From a virus: 25,418 nucleotides of DNA. Below the pieces are notes generated by a model. The model was not told the DNA's origin and did not search any database. It worked only from the letters and a program-made list of their open reading frames with translations. A program made the translations under genes and the position numbers. The stretch is from IMG/VR virus record IMGVR_UViG_3300033149_004199, positions 1 to 25,418 of that record; one strand, 5' to 3'. Shown one piece after another: positions 16,002 to 24,491 of the stretch (the first letter of the stretch is position 1; each line of letters opens with the position of its first letter).

Positions 16002-17924
16002 ATGTACCGAGAACCAAGCAAACGCAAAAAGAAGCTTCAACGACAAAGAAGAGCGCCGGTACTCGCAGGTATTTTCCCTGGGCCGGTTACACCGCGCATG
16101 CCATCTGGAATGCCGACGGCCATGCGCCCTCCGGCACCGCCGACGTACATGCCACCACCACCACCTTCGCCTTTGCCGCCTTCTGCCCCTACTGCTCCTA
16201 CTAAACCACCTATTCTGACGCGAGGACTTACAGCCGCCGGAAAGACACTTGCCGGTGCTGCTGGTATTGGGGCTGGATTGATTGGTCTCGAAGGAAGAAC
16301 AGATTGGCCAGAACGCCGAGGATGGGCTTTGCCAGGAGGCCGAGAGCCGGGAGAAGATCCTGAGAAATACTACAGCGAAAGTTGGCCATGGTCATCGGGC
16401 ATAATGGGGGCTTTAGGATATTTGAGCACCAAAGTGCCCGGTCTTGGTCCGCCGGCTTTAGTAAAACCGATTGCCGAAAAAGAAGCACCTGCCGATCCTC
16501 TTTTGGCAGCGGGACGTGCCCGGCGTGCGGCTACGATGGCGCAGGCCCCCCGGCTTCCCTCGGTTACTGCGGTGCAGTCTACGCAGCCTTCTCTAATGCC
16601 TCCGGCGTCCGCACAAGCCTCGCCCCGCTTGCTTGGACCGCAAATGCAAATCATGCCGACGATGCCTCCAGCGCCCGCTGCGCTTCCCCAACCCGAGATT
16701 CTCCCTGTAGTTGGCGATGAGCAGAGGGCAATCAATCCGCTTGACGTTGCAGATGAGGAACTCGCCCGACGCAAGCTCGATGAGTTGTACTCGCAGGTGG
16801 CGAAAGAAGCAGCCGAGAACCCGCAGATGTTGCAAGGACCACCGAACATCTTGCCGGCTTGGCAGCGAGAAGCACAGCAGGGCGAGTGGCCCTACGAGCA
16901 CCTTGCGGTCAGCGAGCACGGGGCAGTCACGCCTCGAACCCGCGTCAGCCAAGGAGGTCGGGGATACACGGGCGTCGTATCTGGCGTCGAGCCCGGCGCA
17001 CGAGCGCGTCTCCCCCAACATCCGTGGCAACCGAGCCTTCCCGTCGCACGGCTACCTCTTCCTGAGGAAGAAGAACCGAGGCCCATGGTCGAGAGAAGAA
17101 ATGAACCCGGGGAAGACGACTGGCGGGCGCGTGTCGGCCCGGGCGCTGTCACAGGCGCAGCGAAAGGAATGCCCTCCACGTACGAAATGCTTCCCGAGGT
17201 GGCCCCAGAAGGGGATATCAGCAAGCAAAGCGTGCGTGAACGAGCCACCGCACGTCGCAATGCTCGCATGGCCCGGCTTACGGCTCCCGAAGACATGCGC
17301 CAAATGCTCATGCTGTCTCGGCGAACAGGCGCGACGCCACAGGCACTCGCGTTGGGACGGGCTGCCCAAGCAGTCGGCGCAGGCACTTCCACTCCAGCAC
17401 AGGAAGTGTTGCTACAGGGACCGAATTCGCTTCCCATGGGGCGACTTGCTGCTGCGACAGAAATTGGCGCGGGCTACGGAGCCGTTGGTCAACCACTTCC
17501 GCCAGAAGTGCTCGGCGCTATTCTTCCACCAAGACAACCTGGGACACCAGGCACAGCGCCAATCCCAACACTTCGATCTCAACTTCCGCAAGACGTGATG
17601 GCAGAAGTGCTCGATGCTCAGGAACGCGGAGACATCGAAAGACTCAACAGACTTCAGCAACTCTGGGGTGGTGACGAAGCGGCATGGGATGCACTTAGGG
17701 CCCTACCAACCACGCCGGGATTTTGGGATTCTCCGGCGTATCCTCCGCCTACACCAAGCGAAGCAGCGCCGTCTGCCGCCACAACCAAAACACCACTGAA
17801 ACGGCCAACGCTCAAAGAGGAATATACAAGATTTTTGATGGATCTCGGCAAACTCATCAGCATGTTTGGTTCGGGGGGTACTGGTATGCCGATGGGCGGA
17901 ACGGGCATGGGATTACGCCCATAA
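16002..17924 (+). CDS. Proline-rich, disordered virion-region protein
   Basis: 640 residues from ATG 16002, 9 nt after AGGAG at 15988-15992. The N terminus is basic (RKKKLQRQRR) and is followed by a long Pro/Ala-rich stretch (about residues 25-70, with runs of Pro). Gly/Ala-rich helix near 75-95 (TAAGKTLAGAAGIGAGLIG) may be membrane-interacting. The remainder is Pro, Ala, Arg and Glu-rich with little predicted structure, and the C terminus is Gly/Met-rich. It stands directly before the giant protein gene. An internal or tail-associated flexible virion protein is plausible, but no family is recognised. A basic reading frame overlapping it at 16711-17598 looks like a shadow. Confidence 0.7.
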   Translation: MYREPSKRKKKLQRQRRAPVLAGIFPGPVTPRMPSGMPTAMRPPAPPTYMPPPPPSPLPPSAPTAPTKPPILTRGLTAAGKTLAGAAGIGAGLIGLEGRTDWPERRGWALPGGREPGEDPEKYYSESWPWSSGIMGALGYLSTKVPGLGPPALVKPIAEKEAPADPLLAAGRARRAATMAQAPRLPSVTAVQSTQPSLMPPASAQASPRLLGPQMQIMPTMPPAPAALPQPEILPVVGDEQRAINPLDVADEELARRKLDELYSQVAKEAAENPQMLQGPPNILPAWQREAQQGEWPYEHLAVSEHGAVTPRTRVSQGGRGYTGVVSGVEPGARARLPQHPWQPSLPVARLPLPEEEEPRPMVERRNEPGEDDWRARVGPGAVTGAAKGMPSTYEMLPEVAPEGDISKQSVRERATARRNARMARLTAPEDMRQMLMLSRRTGATPQALALGRAAQAVGAGTSTPAQEVLLQGPNSLPMGRLAAATEIGAGYGAVGQPLPPEVLGAILPPRQPGTPGTAPIPTLRSQLPQDVMAEVLDAQERGDIERLNRLQQLWGGDEAAWDALRALPTTPGFWDSPAYPPPTPSEAAPSAATTKTPLKRPTLKEEYTRFLMDLGKLISMFGSGGTGMPMGGTGMGLRP

Positions 17925-17927
17925 GAT

Positions 17928-17949
17928 GATCGAATAAAACGATTCGATC
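17928..17949. repeat. Perfect 8-bp inverted repeat between two late genes
   Basis: GATCGAAT at 17928-17935 and ATTCGATC at 17942-17949 pair perfectly around the 6-nt loop AAAACG. The repeat occupies the 52-nt gap between the proline-rich protein and the giant protein, one of the few real gaps in the operon. No T-run follows, so it is not a standard intrinsic terminator. It may be a processing or operator site, or have no function. Confidence 0.8.
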
Positions 17950-17976
17950 TAGTAAATGATCGTGAGGTGCTAACTC

Positions 17977-20900
17977 ATGGCTGTAGGAAATCTTCCGACT
18001 TTGCAATTACCCGCCCTGCCTGGCCGCGCACCACAGCGTCGCCGTCGCCGTCCGCTCCCACCCTCCATCACCGAGGAAGAACGACGTAACATCCTCGGCC
18101 GGGCGCTCGGCGGGTTAGCCTACATCGGTGGAGCCATCGACAAGCCGTTCGCCGCCACCCGGGGCACTGTAGCCGCCATCGGCAGCGCGCTCTCCGGTAA
18201 ACCCCGAAAGGCTAAAGAGGATATCAAGCAACTCCTCCACCTGATTCCCTTCTCAGGAACCTTTCGGGAACAGTTTACCGAGATGGGTATCCCCGTCCCT
18301 GAAGAACATATCTGGGGCCGGGAAGTCCTGGAGCGATTTGGGGCTCCCCGAAACAAGCCAACCGGCATCTCCGGTTGGAAACGCGATCCAGCCGAAGCGT
18401 TTTGGGACGTAGCAGGTATCGCAACCGATCTGTTCCTCGCCCCGCCCTTCTTACCTGGTTTGCTTCCTGTTACTGCGAAGGGAGCCAAGATCGGCCGGCT
18501 GGGCCAGAAGGCACTTAAAGAAATTGACGAATTTGCCCAACTCGGTAAGACCGAGCAGGCATTGACCAAGGCGACTCAACTTGCCAAACCGTCTATCGGT
18601 CTTAAGGCGGGCGAAGAAGGGTTGAAAGAACTTCAAAAACTTCCGAGCCGCCTTCTCGGCACTACCCCAGCAGCCAAGATTGCCGAAGTCGAAGCGGGCG
18701 AACGGGCCCTATTGGGACTCCGACCCACTTGGGGTGTCTGGAGCACCCTGTTAGGCAAACATCCAATCGCTACATTCGGTACGGGCAAAACAGCCGCCCG
18801 GGCCCTCGACGCCGTTTACTACAAAAGTGGCCTCATTCCCGCCCTACGAAGCCATTTTGGCGCTACTACCCTAGGAAAACGAGGCGGCACGGCCCAACGA
18901 GCGATTGAACAGGAAATAGCTGTCGAAATCCATCGAGCCGGCGCACTCAAGGGTCTCCTGCCCCATTTGGCGGCCGAACACGATGAATTGGCCAAAATCT
19001 ATGCCCAACATCTCCAGAAGTATGCCGAAGTGGCAGGTGATACTCGGGGTGTAACCCAATTCCGCGATTTCAGCCGCTATGTCACTGAAGTTCAGTCGAG
19101 GATCAATGGTGCAGCCCGGATGACTGAACAAGAAATCTCTGCTCTATTCCACATCCCAACCAACAACCTGAAACTATTAGACGAAGTCAATGAATTCTCT
19201 CGCCGATTGCACAACCTAGCGACCAACTCGATGGCCGATGTCCGAGACGAACTTTTCCGCCGCATCCTGGCCTACGGTGGTGATGGCGCCGTAATGCGAG
19301 CCGCCTTTGTGGCCCACATGCCCCGTCGACGGGTGGGAGCCCTCACAGTAGCCCAGGAAGAAGGACTCCGGGGCGCTCGACGATTCGACTATTCACTTAA
19401 ACGACTCCAGTCATTCGACGTACCTGAAGGAACGTATTTGATCAACCGCCTCGTGGGCGAGGGCATCTGGAGTCAACCGGCCGATGCAGCCCTTTCAAAG
19501 GTGATTCGGGGTAGCAAGAAAAACTTCGGCGGCTTTCACCAGGAACAGATCGTCCGGCTCAAGTCGACTTCCGGCCTCAAGGAAACTTTCGATGGAATAG
19601 GCCGCATTGTGGCGTTTGAGGGCGACAATGCTGTAGTTAGCCGACTTAACCCGAACGGGTTCATGGACCAGATCCGTGTACCGATTTCTGCCCTGGATGA
19701 TGCTACACAGGGCAGCGCGGGCGCCCTAGTGCCCCCGCCACTCTACACGAAAGAAGCCCAACGGGCTGCCTATGAGACCATCCTACGGGATAAAGGAATC
19801 GCATTCACTGCCAAGGATTCCGATACAGTCCTCCGGAGGAAAGCTCTGTATCATGGGCATCTTAAGCCGGCATTTGACCGGGAACTTCATCGTGGCATGA
19901 AAATCCCAGTGGAGGATACGACACGTCCGAGATGGATCAAGAAGGGGGCCACCGACAACGAAAACTTAGCCCGAGCCTTGGAGCGACTGGAAAAGGGTAT
20001 CGATCCGATTCGAGAAACGATCGACGGTAAGTCGATCCAGGTGGCCGAAGGAGCCAATTCCGTAACGGATGACTTGGCCTCGTGGCTATACGGCGGTCCA
20101 GCACTTCCCGATGGCCTCTTCAATCGAACGATCGTCGAGGATCACATTACCTACGTGACACATGGACTCGATTATCTCCACGGCTTGATGGTCAAACACA
20201 ACTTTTTGCACGGCGTCGCCACGACGACCCAGAAACCAGGATTTGTCCCTCTGGAAGAAGCGTGGGCGAGTGTCACTACACGATTCGGTCGACAAGCCAA
20301 AACGGCCCGTGCCCTCACTGATGACGGTCTCGATACTTTCGCCAGAGATTTCGGTGCAGCTCGTAGCGACATCTACGTGCCGGCCGGGACGGCTAAAACA
20401 CTCCAGATTTTCCAAGACATCGCGGAACCCGGCAGCAAAGTTCACAGCATGGCTGGCCAGATGTTCGATATTTGGACGGCCGGTATCAAAGCGGGATGGA
20501 CCCTGAGTTGGCCTGCGTTCCATGTCCGAAACTTCGCGGCGGGCCAGTTTCAGAATCTTGCTGCCGATGGACCTTACACGATCAGCCAGTACGGCAATCA
20601 GCTCAAGCAAGTCTCTCGCTGGATTCACAGTGGCGGCAAACAGCCATGGAAGTATGCTAGTGAAGTCGGGCCGGCGGAACTCTTGCAGAAGACGCTCGTG
20701 ACGGAACTGAAGGGGTCAACCGAAGATCTCGGGGCAGCCGGTGGCGGCCTCCGCTGGATTTTCGGGGCTCCAAAAACATGGAACCCGGCCCGGATTCGGG
20801 GTATCCCGAGAGCACTGGGTATGCAGCCGATTGCTCGTAGCGAGGCTCAATTCGTACCCATGGCAATTGGGGAGCGAGCTTATTCATACGTCGAGTCGAT

Positions 20901-22737
20901 GAATCGGCTGCCACTCTATGGCGCATGCCGAGACGCAGGAATGACGATGGAGCAAGCCGCCCAATTCGTCAAGCGGGTTCAATATGACTATTCGGCCAAG
21001 GCATTTACCCCGTTCGAGCGGGATATAATGCGTCGGTTCGTGTTCCCGTTCTACTGTGTCCCCGAAGACCACGAGATTCTCACCCGGGATGGTTGGAAAC
21101 GGTGGCCTGAATTGATTGCCGGAGAAGACGTGCTGGTCCTAGACCCCGAGACGCACGAGCTTCGATGGGAACCGTTGCAGGACGTCGCAACCTTTGATTA
21201 CGACGGCGAATTGTGGACGCTGGAACGAAGAACCGGCGGCTTCGAATTCACACCCGACCACCGATGGCCAACCGAAACGACGAAAAGTGTCGTTAAGGGC
21301 AAACAGTATGGTGGCGAGCGACGCATGAAGCGTGCTTGCGAGCTAAACACCTGTGATCGCATCCCACTTGTCGGGAACTATCAGGAAACGGACAGCGTAC
21401 TTTCTCCGCGCCACGCCGCCATTCTGGGGTGGGTAGTCACGGATGGATACTTCCGATGGCGAACGACTGGAGGTGCGGTTTCCGAACCGGGAACCGGCTC
21501 TTGCGAGATGCTCGTGTACCAATCCCCCAAAAAACACCTCGCGCTGGTTGCCGCGCTGCTCGGGACTCGACAGCGTCCTCCACACTCAGACACCGGCGTC
21601 TGTGCGGTTCCCGTAAGCCGTGAGGATACCGAAGCCATCACGAGCGTTTTCCAATCGCGAGAAGACCTACTCAAGATCGTTCCCCGACTCTCGCGTGAAG
21701 CAGCGGAGGCAATGTACGAGGCGATGGTTCTTGCAGAAGCACATGAGAGTGATGAACACCACTTCACCCGGTTTGCCCAAAGCGGCCCCAATGGTCGTCC
21801 TGTGCTCGAAGCATTTCAATTATTGTGTCTCTTGACGGACAAAAACGCCTGGCTCAACAGTAAAAAGAACGGCTGCTACGTGAAACGTAGCCGGACCATT
21901 CGGCATCACGAACGAGGCGGAATAGGGCGCAAACATTACAAGGGCGTTGTCTGGTGCCCCCAAACACCATCTGGCACTTGGATCATGCGACACGATGGCG
22001 CCGTCATTCCAACTGGTAACTCGTGGCTAAAGCATAACGCCATCTATCATGCGAGCGAAATCTTCGGCAATCCGGGCGGCAAGGTCTCGACGGCTATCCG
22101 CATGGCGGCTACCGCTAATCGGTTTGGAACCAAATTACCCCGCTGGCTTTCCGAGCAAGGAGCTATACCGGTGGGCGGTTCGCCCGAAGCAACGACCGTC
22201 ATCCGCCAGTTCGGTTTCCCCTTTGAAGACATTCGCAATATCCAAGCGACACCCGGCCGTACGGCTCAGCGGGCCGTTTCGCAGATGCACCCGGGCATCG
22301 CAATCCCGATGAAGCTCTTTAGCGGCAAGGACCCGTATACGGGTCGTGACCTGAAGCAAATGAGTGGTATGACGGGTATTTGGCAAATCGACACACTGTT
22401 CCAAGGGCTCCCCACATCGCGGGCCTACTCGACGTATCGAACCGCAACCGACAAACGAAAGAGCGCTCTGGTAATTGCCCTTGATCTTCTGACGGGCATG
22501 AAGCTCGGCACCTACGATCTCGAAAAAGCCCGGATCACTGATCTCCAACGAGCCATACAGGAAGAAATGGAGCAGAACCCGTATGTTTGGGAAGGCCGGC
22601 ACCAATATATTCCCAAACATCTCAAAGCGAAAGCCGGGCCGGAAGTTCCCCAGAAACTCCGCCAGATTCAGGCCCTCTCGAAGGAATTAGAGGCATTGAA
22701 AGCGGCACGGAAGCTCAAAGCATTCCCCACGTCTTAG
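17977..22737 (+). CDS. Giant virion-associated protein with an intein
   Basis: 1586 residues unspliced and 1264 after removal of the intein (1027-1348). GTGAGG at 17962-17967 lies 9 nt before ATG 17977. The N terminus is basic and proline-rich, and most of the protein is helical, with many Ala, Leu, Lys and Arg and no signal peptide. Two segments stand out: AFHVRNFAAGQFQN (about 847-860) and FTPFERDIMRRFVFPFY (1010-1026), whose continuation after splicing is SWLKHNAIYHASEIF. I recall such RNF and PFxxW blocks from large phage internal or 'polyvalent' virion proteins that may be injected with the DNA. That recall cannot be checked here. No transglycosylase or protease motif is visible, and it is not obviously a tape-measure protein. 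The structural role is likely, but the exact role is unknown. Confidence 0.78.
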   Translation: MAVGNLPTLQLPALPGRAPQRRRRRPLPPSITEEERRNILGRALGGLAYIGGAIDKPFAATRGTVAAIGSALSGKPRKAKEDIKQLLHLIPFSGTFREQFTEMGIPVPEEHIWGREVLERFGAPRNKPTGISGWKRDPAEAFWDVAGIATDLFLAPPFLPGLLPVTAKGAKIGRLGQKALKEIDEFAQLGKTEQALTKATQLAKPSIGLKAGEEGLKELQKLPSRLLGTTPAAKIAEVEAGERALLGLRPTWGVWSTLLGKHPIATFGTGKTAARALDAVYYKSGLIPALRSHFGATTLGKRGGTAQRAIEQEIAVEIHRAGALKGLLPHLAAEHDELAKIYAQHLQKYAEVAGDTRGVTQFRDFSRYVTEVQSRINGAARMTEQEISALFHIPTNNLKLLDEVNEFSRRLHNLATNSMADVRDELFRRILAYGGDGAVMRAAFVAHMPRRRVGALTVAQEEGLRGARRFDYSLKRLQSFDVPEGTYLINRLVGEGIWSQPADAALSKVIRGSKKNFGGFHQEQIVRLKSTSGLKETFDGIGRIVAFEGDNAVVSRLNPNGFMDQIRVPISALDDATQGSAGALVPPPLYTKEAQRAAYETILRDKGIAFTAKDSDTVLRRKALYHGHLKPAFDRELHRGMKIPVEDTTRPRWIKKGATDNENLARALERLEKGIDPIRETIDGKSIQVAEGANSVTDDLASWLYGGPALPDGLFNRTIVEDHITYVTHGLDYLHGLMVKHNFLHGVATTTQKPGFVPLEEAWASVTTRFGRQAKTARALTDDGLDTFARDFGAARSDIYVPAGTAKTLQIFQDIAEPGSKVHSMAGQMFDIWTAGIKAGWTLSWPAFHVRNFAAGQFQNLAADGPYTISQYGNQLKQVSRWIHSGGKQPWKYASEVGPAELLQKTLVTELKGSTEDLGAAGGGLRWIFGAPKTWNPARIRGIPRALGMQPIARSEAQFVPMAIGERAYSYVESMNRLPLYGACRDAGMTMEQAAQFVKRVQYDYSAKAFTPFERDIMRRFVFPFYCVPEDHEILTRDGWKRWPELIAGEDVLVLDPETHELRWEPLQDVATFDYDGELWTLERRTGGFEFTPDHRWPTETTKSVVKGKQYGGERRMKRACELNTCDRIPLVGNYQETDSVLSPRHAAILGWVVTDGYFRWRTTGGAVSEPGTGSCEMLVYQSPKKHLALVAALLGTRQRPPHSDTGVCAVPVSREDTEAITSVFQSREDLLKIVPRLSREAAEAMYEAMVLAEAHESDEHHFTRFAQSGPNGRPVLEAFQLLCLLTDKNAWLNSKKNGCYVKRSRTIRHHERGGIGRKHYKGVVWCPQTPSGTWIMRHDGAVIPTGNSWLKHNAIYHASEIFGNPGGKVSTAIRMAATANRFGTKLPRWLSEQGAIPVGGSPEATTVIRQFGFPFEDIRNIQATPGRTAQRAVSQMHPGIAIPMKLFSGKDPYTGRDLKQMSGMTGIWQIDTLFQGLPTSRAYSTYRTATDKRKSALVIALDLLTGMKLGTYDLEKARITDLQRAIQEEMEQNPYVWEGRHQYIPKHLKAKAGPEVPQKLRQIQALSKELEALKAARKLKAFPTS
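21055..22020 (+). mobile_element. Second intein, in the giant virion protein
   Basis: A 322-residue insertion (residues 1027-1348) starting with Cys1027 and ending in Gly-Asn before Ser1349. A Gly in place of the usual penultimate His is seen in many phage inteins with the closing motif VWCPxTPxGT...TGN, which is present here. Block A (CVPEDHEILTRDGWKRW) and block B (FTPDHRWP, His1095) are clear. One endonuclease motif is ILGWVVTDGYF (Asp1156). The second (EAMVLAEAHESDE) has Glu1254-Ala1255 where Asp-Gly is expected, so cutting activity may be weakened or lost. It is unlike the TerL intein in its C-terminal chemistry and in its endonuclease sequence. The extein target is the conserved PFY/SW block. 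Confidence 0.92.
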
Positions 22738-22746
22738 GAGTACCTC

Positions 22747-22881
22747 ATGCCAAAGTCACTCGATGGACGCCGGCTGACGGCGAAAGAACACCGTCAATGG
22801 AAAAAAGTTCGCAGCCGAACCGGATCAGCCGCCGCTGCTACGGCCGCTGTGAAAAAAGCCAGGAGGAGTAGGAAAAAATGA
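22747..22881 (+). CDS. 44-residue highly basic protein
   Basis: A short gene from ATG 22747, 6 nt after AGGAG at 22736-22740. Its TGA overlaps the next start (ATGA at 22878). The protein is very basic: Arg and Lys make up over a third of its residues, with an Ala-rich stretch in the middle (GSAAAATAAV) and a basic C terminus (KKARRSRKK). The strong ribosome binding site and the exact coupling support a real gene despite its length. It may bind DNA or RNA, perhaps as an internal virion protein or a regulator. Function is unknown. Confidence 0.72.
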   Translation: MPKSLDGRRLTAKEHRQWKKVRSRTGSAAAATAAVKKARRSRKK

Positions 22882-23651
22882 GCGTCCTCGGCTACGCCTG
22901 CGATCACTCCCGGTTTCCGCCTTTCGACACCATGCGAAAAGAAATCGAAGCGCGGTGTGCTGAGCTAGCCCCTGAATGGCAATTCTACGCCGACTCAATT
23001 CGAGTGGAACGCTTTAGCTGGTCACGCCGGCCAGCATGGGGGCAAGTCTTAGATCGCATCGCGAATAACGATCATCTCGTCCTCTATGACATTCGGCAAT
23101 TGGACAACAAGCTCTCATTGCGGGCCAAATGTCTGAAACAACTCATCGATGGCGGCGTCCACGTCCATCTAGTCCATTTCGGCGAGGAATCGCTGGAAGA
23201 CTTGCACGGAGCTGCCGGCGTCGCATTCGTCAAAATCCTCTGTGCAAACTCATCGCAAGACAAGCGGCGCAGCAAAAGACCCCCTCCCCGAAAACGTCGC
23301 CCCTCGACAAGTATGGCGGTCCACCAACTGAAGCCTCGTACACACCCGGGCTATGGCAAGACCTATTACCGGCAGGATGCAACTCATTGGGTTGTGGTCT
23401 GGTGCCCTATGCAATGCGACATCATCCGGGAAATCAAAGGCCGACGAGACGCAGGCGAGACGTTCGCTTCAATCGCTCGTGACTTCTACAAACAGAGAGT
23501 TACCGATGGAGTGGGCCGGCTTTGGTGCAAACGAAAGCGAAAACGAAAGCAAAAACCAATGCCCTGCCGAGAATACGACCTCACACGTCTTATGTCCGTC
23601 TACAGATGGTACGTCAAACTCCTGGAATCAGGCGGCCGGCTGGAAGCATGA
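22878..23651 (+). CDS. Serine-recombinase-like protein, probably catalytically dead
   Basis: 257 residues coupled to the 44-residue gene. Residues 4-105 follow the resolvase-fold pattern: VLGYACDHS in place of the usual GYxRVS, then RRPAWGQVL, NDHLVLYDI and a helix before GGVHVHLVHF. Aligned by eye, the catalytic serine position is His10 (with Ser11 beside it), the arginine at the RVS position is Cys8, and the DRLGR motif reads RQLDN, so the catalytic set seems lost. A basic Lys/Arg/Pro linker follows. A helix with the pattern of a simple DNA-binding segment comes after it (CDIIREIKGRRDAGETFASIARDFY, about residues 177-201). It may bind DNA as a regulator. The family link rests on weak similarity. 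Confidence 0.58.
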   Translation: MSVLGYACDHSRFPPFDTMRKEIEARCAELAPEWQFYADSIRVERFSWSRRPAWGQVLDRIANNDHLVLYDIRQLDNKLSLRAKCLKQLIDGGVHVHLVHFGEESLEDLHGAAGVAFVKILCANSSQDKRRSKRPPPRKRRPSTSMAVHQLKPRTHPGYGKTYYRQDATHWVVVWCPMQCDIIREIKGRRDAGETFASIARDFYKQRVTDGVGRLWCKRKRKRKQKPMPCREYDLTRLMSVYRWYVKLLESGGRLEA

Positions 23652-23847
23652 ACTCAGCAAGATCAGCATCAGCTTGCTCAAAGTATTCTTTGACTAACAG
23701 TTCAACCTCAATTTCTAGCGAATCCCAAAGAGGCCCTGGATATTCATCCCATTCAAAATCGCTGTACATCGAAGTACACCCTAACGATTCATCCGGCTCT
23801 TGCCTGGGATTATTGTCAGCTTTAGCTGTCTTTAATGGATCGCACAT
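23614..23847 (-). CDS. 77-residue acidic protein on the opposite strand
   Basis: Starts at ATG 23847 (- strand). AGGAG at 23860-23856 lies 8 nt before it, and a sigma70-type promoter is visible further upstream. A longer reading from 23937 has no such site. The protein has 18 Asp/Glu and only 5 Lys/Arg (net charge about -13), with a Trp/Asp/Glu-rich middle (FEWDEYPGPLWDS) and an acidic helix (EIEVELLVKEYFEQADADL). It converges on the recombinase-like gene, and the two ends overlap by 38 nt. Small acidic proteins can be DNA mimics, anti-defence proteins or regulators, but none of this is shown by sequence alone. Confidence 0.6.
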   Translation of the reverse strand: MCDPLKTAKADNNPRQEPDESLGCTSMYSDFEWDEYPGPLWDSLEIEVELLVKEYFEQADADLAEFMLPAGRLIPGV

Positions 23848-23894
23848 AAATACTTCTCCTGCTGGCCCTTGATGAATAGAAGCCTCATGTAGAA

Positions 23895-23922
23895 AATATA
23901 AGGTGGTAAATGGGTCACGCAA
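23895..23922 (-). promoter_or_regulatory. Candidate sigma70 promoter of the acidic gene
   Basis: Read on the - strand, TTGCGT (23922-23917) is a modest -35 and TATATT (23900-23895) a good -10, with a 16-nt spacer. Transcription would start near 23888 and give a leader of about 40 nt before the ATG at 23847. Confidence 0.5.
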
Positions 23923-24159
23923 CGAACAAACTATCAACCGGCCTTATCAGCCGCTAGTGTTCCGCTGGTGGCCGCTCCCAGCTCACAGCCCCAAATTGGC
24001 AACTGAATGCGGCTCTACTCGGTGCATCGGGAAATCGGTGCGACCGGCAGGAAGTCTCCACTGGCCCGCGGTTGAAAGATCACCCACCAGCGGCCAGGAT
24101 AGACCGCTCATCCGAACATGAGCGCCCCAAAATCCTGCCGGCCCCCTGGGACATAAAAC

Positions 24160-24259
24160 GGGTAAAGGGTCCCTGAACGGATAGCGAGACGCTTAACAGC
24201 GCCGCAGTAGCCGTAAGTCGCTATCTTGACCGAGCAGAAAAGACAGTCACCCTTTACCC
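24160..24259 (+). repeat. Strongest structured domain: 11-bp stem enclosing an 8-bp stem
   Basis: GGGTAAAGGGT (24160-24170) pairs perfectly with ACCCTTTACCC (24249-24259). Inside it, GATAGCGA (24180-24187) pairs perfectly with TCGCTATC (24218-24225), and inside that CGCT/AGCG (24190-24201) surrounds the loop TAAC. Perfect stems of this length nested within 100 nt are unlikely by chance and form the firmest part of the RNA candidate. Confidence 0.85.
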
Positions 24260-24479
24260 CGCCAGGATTGCGCGCCTACTAAACCTCGCCTGGCCTCAAA
24301 AGCATAAAGCCCCTGAGACCAATCGAAGCGATAATATAGGCAACTATTCATTCGCTCCCCTCTCTGGTGGCGTCTTGTCGCTCTGCCGACAATGACACGT
24401 CTAGTGCCCCCCCAAAAGAACCGACTGCATGACCATTTCGACGTACACCCCAGAGCCTGTGCAGCCCGTGGGGAGGGAA

Positions 24480-24491
24480 CCTATATATAGG
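24480..24491. repeat. 12-bp AT-centred palindrome
   Basis: CCTATATATAGG is a perfect palindrome, sitting in the loop of the last structured domain. It could be a protein-binding site, part of the RNA fold or chance. Its TATATA core resembles a -10 element, but no matching -35 is evident. Confidence 0.6.

Noticed and set aside
16711-17598. A 295-codon basic frame overlapping the 640-residue protein gene
   Set aside because: It has no ribosome binding site or coupling, a composition of Arg, Ser, Gln and His typical of shifted frames, and the main gene has better start signals.
23522-23872. A 116-codon + frame across the end of the recombinase-like gene
   Set aside because: It starts inside a coding gene without a ribosome binding site and is antisense to the better supported acidic gene.
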